From contig WELB01000019.1 in NCBI GenBank assembly GCA_009602725.1, positions 932,023 through 949,710 on the forward strand: 17,688 nt of DNA. Reading direction: 5' to 3'. Shown piece by piece: positions 8,618 through 17,688 of the stretch (its first letter is position 1; each line of letters starts with the position of its first letter). The notes beneath the pieces were generated by a model. That model was given only the letters and a program-made list of their open reading frames with translations, was not told where the DNA came from and did not search any database. Source of the stretch: Spirogloea muscicola. Its lineage: Eukaryota; Streptophyta; Zygnematophyceae; Spirogloeales; Spirogloeaceae. The translations under genes were made by a program, and so were the position numbers.

Positions 8618-8835
8618 ATGCCCATCTTGTACTTGGCCATTTGGCCTACATTTGTTTCAGATACACGGAATTCTCTCCATCTCGGCTGGATGTTCTCAAG
8701 TAGGGTACAAAGACGTGTAGAGCCACTTTCTACTGGGAGAGCCACTTTGAGAGAGCCGATTTCTTTTCCCTACTGGAACGTCTTTGATCTGCACTTGCTG
8801 CACTTGCTGACTGGAGGTTATTGAGCGTCCACTAG
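8618..8835 (+). mobile_element. Element 3' tail plus second C-terminal end, plus orientation
   Basis: TTGTACTTGGCCATTTGGCC and two copies of GAGAGCCACTTT repeat the tail at 6310-6380. Further on, CTGCACTTGCTGACTGGAGG leads to TTATTGA, giving LHLLTGGY-stop (TGA at 8822-8824), a variant of the LTRGY-stop end. Two partial copies seem joined here, pointing away from the minus-oriented copy at 8380-8590. Confidence 0.55.
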
Positions 8836-9540
8836 CAGAGGTCACGGACAATATTTTCGCGTTCCATGCACCTTCCGGCCCTGTCAGACGGTGTACATTG
8901 CCTTTGGGCTTTGTTGCTCACACGTGGATACTGAGCAGCCATCTGCATCTCCCTCTGCACCGTCTTGCACTTTGTAGTGTAGTCCTTTTTCAGCACCTCT
9001 TTCTTCGGCTTTGAACATTGTCCATTCTTTTTGGGTTGGCTTTGCCAGCCCCTCTTCTCAATGGACGAGCACCTTCTTCTTCTTTGGGCTGGCCTCGCAC
9101 ATTCGTTGTAGTCCTTGCATAGCTGTGTGATTGCGCCCTTCGGCCCTTTGGACCTTGTTCAGTTATTCTGGGCCATTCACAGCACCCGCCTCTTCAAAAT
9201 GGCTCACGTCTTCTCACAGAAAGTGGCTCTCCCAAAGGGGCGAGTGCTGTGGACAGCAAGCCCGAAACGATTGACATCTTTCTGGGCCATACACAGCACC
9301 CGCCTCTTCAAATTAGCTCACGACTTCTCACAGAAAGAACGTGGCTTTCCCAAAGGGGCGAGGGCTGTGTACAGCGAGACCGAAACGATTGACAAAGTCC
9401 CAATGAGGCCGATAAGTGCTGTCCCAAAATTTACCCTGTAGAATAATCACTTAATAACCTCTATCTAGGAGCCAAGTCAGGAAGAATATATTACGGAAAG
9501 CAATTGCCTTGACGAAAGCCAGAGGCTGCAGCTAGAGCAC
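8836..9540 (+). mobile_element. 3' untranslated repeat region of the element family
   Basis: Non-coding. Contains GTAGTCCTTGCATAGCTGTG (9108), matching the minus-strand relic at 4500, a variant of the GGGCTGGCTT motif at 9031-9050, and the tandem duplication described separately. It ends with TTGACGAAAGCCAGAG (about 9509), homologous to about 4750-4765. Borders are approximate. Confidence 0.5.
9166..9393. repeat. Tandem duplication, period about 114 bases
   Basis: 9166-9275 and 9280-9393 are near-identical: TTCTGGGCCAT, CACAGCACCCGCCTCTTCAA, GCTCACG, CTTCTCACAGAAAG, CCCAAAGGGGCGAG, then GCTGTG-ACAGC and CCGAAACGATTGACA. The second copy has a 3-base insertion near 9333. Scattered substitutions show it is not very recent. 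Confidence 0.85.
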
Positions 9541-10275
9541 GCAGATACAGGCGTGGGCCATGGAGCGCTGGAAGGGTACGGACAGGCACATACGCAACAG
9601 CTGCAATAGCGAGCCAGCGGCATGGACAAGCTAAGCTTGGCTGCACGAATGCGTGAGCAGTGATGCGAATGCATAGCACTCATGATGCTTCCTAAGCAGC
9701 TCCCTGGCAATAATTTATACCGAACAAATTATGGTATCATGCCATGTCCGTGAGGAGGTAAAACATCGGCAACCCAAGAATGGCATACATAGGACTCCAG
9801 GAAAAAGAAGTACCATATTTTAATAGTGTGAAGATTATTCAAGAGGCAATCGCTATGTTCAGCCAGCCCAGTCCTTATATGTACATAAGCTGGCAAGGAA
9901 GGGGCTAGCAAGGTTGCAAATATTGCAGCTTGCATGACGCTGCCACTCTACCAAGCTATTATAGATTGGCAAAGGCAAAGCAAATCCAATGTAACAAAGT
10001 CAACACTTTCAGTATGTGATGTTGGCCATGGAGAGTATTTGCCGCCTTGCTCTTGCCTTACTCTATCGTGGGCAAAGGCTGCATTGATCGGTCCACTGAA
10101 AAGAGTACGAGATTTGGGATCTTTGCTAAGCATGTCTGGCTTTAGGCCATGCAGTACGTTGAACCCTTACAAAGCAAGCCCCCAGATTGCTAGTCTGCAA
10201 CGAGCAAAAAGTTGCCTTTCAAAGTAGTAGCAATAGCTACAGAGAAGAGCCTGAAGAGGGCTATAATGGAAAGGA
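9541..10275. other. Spacer and probable 3' untranslated region of the IDM1-like gene
   Basis: No gene supported. The right part (about 10000-10275) lies downstream of the stop of the minus-strand chromatin gene. On the minus strand, TTTGTAAGGG near 10165-10174 contains TGTAA, the polyadenylation signal typical of green algae, about 105 bases past the stop; this is suggestive only. Confidence 0.4.
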
Positions 10276-13200
10276 TCAGGTACTAACACTCTTGTGATAT
10301 GCAAAAGCATTAGCTTCTACATCCATATCACTCTCACTAGTACAAAGCAGCAGACTACTGTTTGATTTCTTTCTGCAAGGGGAAGAGCTGCTTTTGCAAT
10401 CTCTAGACGCCTTAATGTATGCATGCATCACTGAGCAGTTGCCGTCGCAGGTTGTTGCTGGGAGCTTGCCTACTTGCTCTTGCTCTGTAGCATCAACATG
10501 GGCACTCACAGACTTCTCAGTACTAAAAGCCTCCTCAGAAATCAGCTCGCTTTGCTTTGAGGTAAGTCCAGCAGGATCTGCAGGGAGCTTGTCCAGTCCA
10601 CCCACCTTCAGATGTGCGACAGTATGGCACACAAACCCCCTTGATACACAGACGAGGGCAGCCGTGGGCCCGGCCCCCCTCACTCGGCCCAAAACGGCCA
10701 TGGCATCCTGTTTTTCAACCACTGTCTCCTCAGTGGTCTTCACGTCCGTTGTCATTGTTGTCACTGATGCTTGCTGCATTGTCATTGGCTCCACCTGTGC
10801 TCCAGTCGTGAATGGCGAAGCCGTGACAATCCCTTTGCCTGCAGCTGCCCAAGGGCCTGAGACAAGATCCGCAACAGAGCCCTGCTCATCCCCAGTCGCT
10901 GGCATGCCATTGGTACACGACATCAGAAATTGGCAGTCTTGCTGGAAACCCATCCATGGGTCTGATGACGAATCGACTTTTGGAGAGCGCTGAGAGAAGC
11001 ATAGCTCCACTTCCTTGTAGAGCATTGAGGAGCCAGGGAAGACGAGAAACTGAAGCTCTGCTTGCAACCTCCGTAGCTGCAAAAGCAATACATTCTTCAG
11101 GCCACCAATAGATAGTGACGAGGCTACTTCAAGTCAAGGTAATGAGTGCTGCATTCTCATCAGCCACCCCGGCTCACAAGGATGCAGTCCTTGATTTGAT
11201 TCTGCAACAATGACGTACAGGTTGCACAATAGCCAGATACAGATACTGTGCCTCACACGAAGCCTAGAAGAGGCTCGGTCACACGGCAATAACCGAGCAT
11301 ATATCCTCAATCTCACGGATAATCGGAATCTGAGGTATGACCTTGTCACCAGGTATGTGCTTGAAGTTGAATGCATTGAGCCATGTATGCTCAGCGCCCT
11401 CAGCTGCTGGAAGGAGAAGCATTTTGACCCCAAGGCGCGAAAGCAGGAGCTCCAAAGTGGACATAAGAGAGCGGCAGTGGCCCTGCAAGTCCGCAGCTTT
11501 GGTATTTCAGTGCTGCTGAAGCTACTAACTAATTGCTACCTCATACCTCCTCCATGTCTTTCTTATGTGACCTCCATATCTTGGACTCCACCTCGAACAG
11601 CTCACAAGACAACTGCAGAAATGCTCCTCTGCTGAAGGAGGGCAAGACAAGACCTGGCGCCGAGCGCTCGTGCATGTAGCTACAAGTGGGACTTCTGCGA
11701 CCATCCTTCCAAAGAATCGCACACATGCTGCCGATACAATCTTGTCCCTGCAGAATAATGAAGGCTAAGTGAGATTGATAACAAATGCATTGCTTCACTT
11801 TGCAATGCATTGCACGAACAACATTAGCACAAAACAAAGCCCATGAAATAGCAACTATTAGAAGGGCTACAAGCCTAGATCCTCTGAGCAGCAGGACGAT
11901 GTTTGATCAAAATGTCTGGTACAATCAGTTGCTTACTTGCTCTTGACAACGAAGCAGTGCATGCCTCCAAATTCATGATCTCGTGTGTTACGGCTGCAGA
12001 CAACCCACATTGTGCACAGGCAGAAAGTCAATGTGACCACATGGACTCTGCAACAAGAGCACCAAGCTAAGAGAAGAGCCATTCAGACTAAAGTCATACC
12101 TGTGAACCATCGTTGGAATGAGGTCCTTCCCAGTAGCAGCATCCACAATGGGATCAAACGAGCTCTGCACAAAAACTTACAAGTAGGTAAGTGAGTGGTT
12201 GCCACAGCCATTGCATACCTTGAATATGAGTATGATTAGGCATGGATGACAAAACGTCACTGCAGCGGCTCTTTCTGGACAGGTGCAACATTGCATGTAC
12301 TAGTCTGCTTGCAACTTAAGAAGTTCTTTTGCTTACTGCAAAAAGATTGACAACGGAGGCCAGCGTGACGCCGTTGGCTGGGTCGCCTCGCCGTCCCTTG
12401 AGAAGCTGCCACGTTGACATGTCGCTGGTGGAGGTCGGGCCGACAGCTTTACTGTCCGCCAGCCGAAGGTTGTCAAGAGGAGCGGGACCCATCTCCAGAA
12501 TGTCCTGAAGAGCGACGTGTATGCTGCTGCAGTCGTTACTGCAGAACCAGTTGTCCTCGGGCAGTTCCTGCACATGTCATGTACAAGTAGAGGTCTGAAG
12601 TCAAAACAGTCAATGCCAACGCACTTTGTTAGCTTGGGGGCTTATCGTCCACATAGAAGGTGAATGCAGATTCTGAGTGTTCTTGAGTTTACAGTCAGAT
12701 ACAGCGCCACTCACCTTCAGGTTGGCCATGTCCTGGTCTCTCAGACACCCAACGTGGAATTCCCGCTCGCACTGCTTGTCAATAATGCCACAAGTCTGTT
12801 TAGCACAGCTGCAACCTCCTATAGCTCCAGGATGGTGTCAAAGCGACAGCAAATACGTATGTGACATGACTCATGACTGCTCATGAATGCATTCGCGCTA
12901 TGCAACTACCAGGTACACTGCCTTGCATAAATAGCAAATGGATGGACACTTTCTGAGTCATAGTATCAAAAAATGTTGGGATATGAGCTTTCAGAACCTG
13001 ATCACAGAGCATGATAGTCCTTTCACCGAACGCGCCCTTAGTGAAGTCAGTGCACCTAGCACAGCAAGTTGCAGCCATATATACTCTCAGATCAAGACCT
13101 AAGAGAGCTTGTCTGCTTGGCCAGTAACAGCCGCTCTTAGTAACAGCCTCCTTCAGCAGGCAAAGTGCCATTCGCTTGGCGTGGAGGACGTAAATCACCT

Positions 13201-16200
13201 GCAAATCACACAGCCGCCGCCAACGTTCTCCAGCTCGTTGAGCAGGCGGCGGCAGCGGTCGACAGCAACCTCGGCCTCGTCCAAGCCCTTCTTGGCATGA
13301 GAGGCACCCTTGGCGCCGCTGCCGGGAGGCCTGCCCAACAGATTACAAACACCCACTGCCGAGCGTGTGCGGATTCCACAGCACACAGGGCAGTACCAGT
13401 CCCCACCAGGAATGCATGCCAGCCCAACGCACTCTGAAATCATTTGCAGACACAAACACACAGTCACATGTGAAGAGATTTCAATTAAGGGCTCTCGAAG
13501 AATGACTTCAGAAAGGCCTGAAGTCAGCACTCAAAGTCTGAGTCTAGCGAAGGCAATGGCAGAATCCACTTGCAGTCCAAGAAGCAACAGAATACTATAA
13601 ACCCCAACCTCCAAGCTTGGCATCCTCTAATAGTCACATGGCACGAGTACAGGCAAGACAGAACCCGGATACTCAAGAAGGCAAGAAGGTGACTACCAGC
13701 ATGCAAGCACTGTCTCAACTCACCGGGATGGTACGCTGCCGGGCAGCTGTCGCAGAGGACAAGCTCACCACCGTCCCCGCACTCTCCGCAGGTGTCCGCG
13801 CTGCCATCCTCACCAATCACCAGGCTGCCCCCCGCCATGTCAGTCAGCTCGCTCGTGAGCACGACCGCAACCTCGTGCAATGACCGCCCGTCCTTGAGGT
13901 AGATGCTGTTGTACCTGCAACAGCAAGGACGGTGGCATGACTGATCAACAGCATTGCCAGACATCCTTCAGTCCAGCTGCCAACAGCTGCCAAAAGCTGC
14001 CAAAAGTGCAAGCAGTTGGACAAAACGAATTCTGGCCACTAACGTAAGCAATACGCTTGCACTGCGATTGTTAACTCAAGAGATGCTGGCACAGGCCACT
14101 TCAAGGCCATAGCAAGGCCAGGGCAACGAGCAATGGCAGGACCAAGGTGGCATTCTGCGGAGCAATACGATAAGATGCTCACGGGTTACGCCGAGTCCCG
14201 TGTCCAGCGTGCAGCTCAAACTGCGAGCAGCTCACCTGTTATTGCCAATGCTTTTCACTTTATGAGTATATGAGATCATCAACATAAAGCAGCGCTAGGA
14301 GAGTACACCCCAGAGAGAAATACTGAGACTTCTGTCAGTCTGTTGGAAAACGTCCAAAAATGACGCCAGAACCCATTTGAGAGGATCAATGCATCTTCTT
14401 TCAGTATGCAAGCTGGACGTGCAGAGCAGCTCACCACAGCTTGGCAGCACTCGCAGAGGATGCCAATGCCTTGCTTGACGCCGCTCAGACATGTCTGCAG
14501 GTCGGCTCAACATCTCAAACTTGTCATCCTATGATTTACCAAAGTTGTATACGTCCTCCAAGGCTTGAGACTATAACAGCTGTCGTCCAATCCTCTGAGC
14601 GATGCACGCACAAGAGCAGCAGAGCCCATCATTGTGAGTCGGCAGCTGAGGCTTCGACTTGCACCTGGCCCTTGAGGATGTACGCCAGCTCAACTCCATC
14701 CGGTAGTCCATTCTTCAAGAACAGCGCCTTATGCTGCGACGCTGCATCTCTGGATGGAGATCGCCGCATTGACTTGGCAATTGTCAAGTCAGGCAGCCAA
14801 GACGCAGGCACAGTGCAACCGAGGGCATAGCTCTATATCTCAAAATGCTCAAATCATGCCCTAACAAAGGTCGTAATAAGTCTTAGCCCTCCACTTAAGG
14901 GCTAAGACTTATTACGCATACACCCCGTTGCTGACCTGATCTTGACCCGAGCCTGGTGAAGTGGCGGCGCTAGCCGCTGCAGGTGCTCGACAGCTCCGGC
15001 AGGCCCCCGAAGCTCCTTGGCAGCCCACCCGGCAGAAGCTCCAGACTCGACCGGCAGCAGGCCCCCACTCTCTACACAAGCTTGGCGGGAGCGACATCAT
15101 GAGAGCGCACAAGAGCCGGGCAAGCTGATCCCCCAGCTTGCACATGCTTCCAGCCAACCACAATGTCATTTGACAGCCTTAACTGCAGACAGAACCAAAA
15201 ATACCAGGAAACAGTGGGAATTGAATCTTGACGAAACAGGACTTTTATGACTCTGACCAGGTCGACCATCGCCGCCACACGGTTGTCTGCTGGCGGCGCC
15301 GTCTCTCGTTGCAGGAATGTTAAGGCCTGCGACCGCTGCCCGCATGTTCGCCAGCGCCTGGGCCCTGTCGCCCTTGGCCTGCGCCGCGGCCTCGATCACG
15401 TCACGGAAGCACCGCCCATTCTCCAGGTGGATGTACTCGCTCGGGTGCCGCGCGTTGCTTCCCGCGTGATTCTCAAACAGCGTCACTGTCACAATCTGCA
15501 ACAGAGTTGATGCAACAGCCAAGACCGGCCATGGCCGCCGGATCAACGCCCCCGCTGAGGACCCATATGACCATGCTGCGGTTGCGCTCACCCAGCAGGC
15601 TGCTCCAGGGCGTCACAGGCCTTGCTCGTCAGAAGGACTATATGTTATGTCATGTCATGTTAAGATATGTTATTGTGATTTATGTTATGTTACCTATGCT
15701 GCAAACACAAGTGACAGCCAAGACAAGGGCTTCTCAACAGACATATCAAGGGACCGGAGTGAAGCTCGCGTTTGCACCTCTTGACCTTTGCAGAGGCGGC
15801 AGTCGCAGCAGATCCCCCCCTGCCGCACTGTGCCTGTGAGCCAAACCTGCACCCCAGCATCCACAGATGCAGGCCTTCGGCAGTCAGGTGGCTGCGCCGC
15901 CGGCTGTCACAAAGCAGAGCACACGCCGTCTTTCCGACAAGAGGGTGTCGATGGACTGAGCAGAACTCACCGCATTGCTGCGGTCCTGGTACTGCACGCG
16001 CAGGCCCTCGAGCACGCCCGACGCCAGCAGTGTCTTGGAGTTGGTCGGGATGTCGTTGCTCGGGAAGAACAGTGCCGCTGCTGCCGGTTGCGCCGCCACC
16101 GCCTTGGGAATGGCAGCGGGGCTTGGGAGCGGCGCCCTCGGCAAGGCCGGCGGCGGCATCGTGGACGACGCCGCTGCTGGCAGTCGCTTGGCGCAGTTGG

Positions 16201-17629
16201 TGTGCCCGCGCTTGGGCTCGCCGCACTTGCTGCAGCGGTACCGGAGGCCGATGCGGGCCAGCGACGCCCGGCTCCGCACCTCGCCGTTGGGCCCGACGAC
16301 GCCGCGCCCGAACGCCAGCGGCATGTACCTCGGCACCAACGCCGCCACCGCCGCTTCTGCCGCCACGGCATTAGGCGACGACGCCACTGCGCAGGCCTGG
16401 CTGGGGGTGCTGGCTGTGGCCGCCACGGTGTCGCTGCCGCCGGCGCTGCCGTCCTCGTCGCCGCTGCTCGCCCAGCCGCTGCCAGCGTCTTCCTGGCTGG
16501 CCTCCGGCAGCGGCCCGCCGCCGCAACTTGGCTGGCCCCACTGGCCAACTTCGCTTACGTCCATTGCCGGTGCAGCGGCTGCTGGACCGGGCGTGCCACC
16601 GGCCCCGAGGAGGCCGATCCGACCGGCGAAACAAAAACCCTCAACGTCGACCTCCACAGCCGCAGTAAGCGGCGCCATCGCCCCGGCGTCGTCGCCGCTC
16701 GCAGCGTCGCCACCGCTGCCGGCGAGCTGCTGCCGCACGCTGTGGTGCTTGCGAGCCCGGGAGCCGCCGCCGCTGCCCCGGCGCTTGCCCGTTGAGGAGC
16801 GACTCGAGCTCTTAACCGGCGGCGAGGGGCTCGGCATCGCCACCGGCGATGGCGCCACCCCGCCGCCGGCACCGCCCTGCTGCAGCTCCTGCCACACCAG
16901 GCGGTGCTGGCAGGCCACGTCGCTGCACCGCCGTCGCCAACCGCGGCACTGGGTGCACGGGCACGTTGCCCGGTGCTCCATCTGGCGCAAGCCGCGCGGC
17001 GTGGCGGCGCTCGCCGTCAGACAGAAGCTCGGCAGTCTGCAGCGGCTGCTGACATGCACTTCGGCGTGTGGGAGGCAGCCGCTCACCCAGCCCCACCGCC
17101 CCTTGATGAGGTACCCGCGGTCGGTGCCGCCGCTGCCGCTGGTGCTCGCCGGGCCGGCATCGCACGCAGCCGCCGGTAGCTCGCCGGCTCGGTCATTGTC
17201 GGAGGCCGCCGTCTGAGGCCTCTGCACCTCCTCTGACACCGTATCGTGAGGCCCGTTGCCGAGCATGCCTGGTGGGCCAACAACGGCGGCATCGCCAGTG
17301 CCAGGTAGCGGCATGCTGGCGTCAATGTTGACGGGCACGGGCACTGGCACTGGCACTGGCACTGGCACCGGCAGGGGCGACCGGCGGGCGACGGACGGCA
17401 GCGGCAGCGCCGAGCGCCGGGCCACGGCGGGCATCTTCAGCAGAGGCACGGGCTTGTCTGCCGGCGGCAGCTGTGCCCTGCCGGTGCTCGTCGCAGGGCC
17501 GCCAGCACTGCCATCTCCGCCTCCTCCGTCAGCAGCCGGCCGGCTCTCGTGCAGACTGCGGCCGCCGACGTCGCCGCCTGCTAAGCTCTCGGCGGTGGAG
17601 GCGTCGACCATCCCTGGGAACCGGCACAT
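10276..17629 (-). CDS. IDM1/ROS4-like chromatin acetyltransferase: two TDBD, two PHD fingers, GNAT
   Basis: Seventeen exons with matching phases total 4230 bases (1409 aa): 15971-17629, 15778-15846, 15258-15495, 14936-15071, 14665-14749, 14435-14494, 14183-14235, 13724-13914, 13199-13433, 12998-13055, 12715-12771, 12337-12567, 12100-12164, 11937-11993, 11654-11747, 11342-11482, 10276-11076. The N-terminus (1-520) is low-complexity, with cysteine clusters at about 223-240 and 466-479. TDBD 1 (about 526-620) has IPTNSKTLLASGVLEGLRV and FENHAGSNARHPSEYIHLEN; TDBD 2 (about 709-785) has KNGLPDGVELAYILKGQ and FELHAGHGTRRNPYNSIYL. PHD 1 (809-848) starts CGECGDGGELVLCDSC; PHD 2 (905-960) starts CVICRCTDFTKGAFG. 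The GNAT domain (about 1025-1166) has FDPIVDAATGKDLIP, EFGGMHCFVV, VAEVPLVAT and LVFPGSSMLY. A 240-residue Ser/Thr-rich tail follows. Arabidopsis IDM1 reads chromatin and acetylates histone H3 to favour DNA demethylation; a similar nuclear role is inferred. The least certain join is 15258/15071. No in-frame stop precedes the ATG, so the start could lie further out. Confidence 0.9.
14872..14916. repeat. Perfect 19-base hairpin inside an intron
   Basis: CGTAATAAGTCTTAGCCCT (14872-14890) and AGGGCTAAGACTTATTACG (14898-14916) are exact reverse complements around the 7-base loop CCACTTA. It lies in the 14750-14935 intron of the IDM1-like gene, 20 bases from the donor site. It could be a small foldback element or an intronic RNA hairpin. 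Confidence 0.95.
15639..15694. repeat. TATGT-type microsatellite in an intron
   Basis: Repeated TATGT/CATGT units, AT-rich, within the 15496-15777 intron of the IDM1-like gene. No coding content. Confidence 0.7.
17330..17371 (-). repeat. Hexanucleotide repeat encoding seven Pro-Val units
   Basis: GGCACT-type units on the plus strand encode seven successive Pro-Val pairs in the first exon of the IDM1-like protein (about residues 87-100). In frame, so length changes of one unit would add or remove two residues. Confidence 0.9.
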
Positions 17630-17688
17630 GACGCGCTCAGCGCCGCCGCGGCGTCGGCGGCGGCGGGGCCGTCGCCGGCCCAGCGCCG

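Noticed and set aside
10394-10993. Plus-strand open frame of 199 codons
   Set aside because: Lies exactly antisense to the last exon of the IDM1-like gene, whose frame continues from the GNAT domain.
15975-17216. Long plus-strand open frame of 413 codons, and other long frames in 15.7-17.6 kb
   Set aside because: They are antisense or frame-shifted shadows of the GC-rich first exon of the IDM1-like gene; composition is Pro/Ala/Arg-biased with no motif.
1-17688. CRISPR arrays, tRNA or rRNA genes, bacterial operon signals
   Set aside because: No regularly spaced repeats, no cloverleaf or rRNA core recognised, and the genes are intron-rich and eukaryotic.

Overview
The window looks like nuclear DNA of a green-lineage eukaryote, most likely a green alga. 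Genes are split into many short exons with GT..AG introns of roughly 100-500 bases, the GC-rich exons alternate with AT-richer introns and spacers, and the protein families are plant-like. No bacterial-style operon, CRISPR array, rRNA or tRNA was seen. Species cannot be fixed from the sequence alone. Exon chains were rebuilt by hand by matching reading phases across GT..AG sites.

Layout, left to right. (1) Positions 3-3025, plus strand: 3' part of a multi-exon gene for a protein of unknown function with an Ala/Arg-rich N-terminus, a coiled-coil stretch and one membrane segment, probably plastid-targeted; the 5' end is outside the window. (2) Positions 3101-about 4070, minus strand: a two-exon isochorismatase-family hydrolase with its catalytic triad, but with at least one single-base frame break in exon 1. 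Genes 1 and 2 converge, with 75 bases between stop codons. (3) Positions about 4250-6410: decayed mobile-element pieces in both orientations, including one long C-terminal fragment. (4) Positions 7217-about 8000, minus strand: a small gene with two tyrosine/glycine repeats resembling plant nodulin-related proteins; one intron carries a fragment of mitochondrial nad5, and its first visible exon contains an N. (5) Positions about 8200-9540: more copies of the same mobile-element 3' end, a hairpin and a tandem duplication. (6) Positions 10276-17629, minus strand: a 17-exon gene, 1409 codons as assembled, for a chromatin protein of the plant IDM1/ROS4 type (two TDBD modules, two PHD fingers, a GNAT acetyltransferase domain) with unusual N-terminal cysteine clusters.

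The genes do not look functionally linked. The strongest points are the complete IDM1-like gene with its unusual N-terminus, the nad5 insertion in an intron, and the local family of element relics that share a conserved C-terminal end (LTRGY-stop) and 3' sequence.
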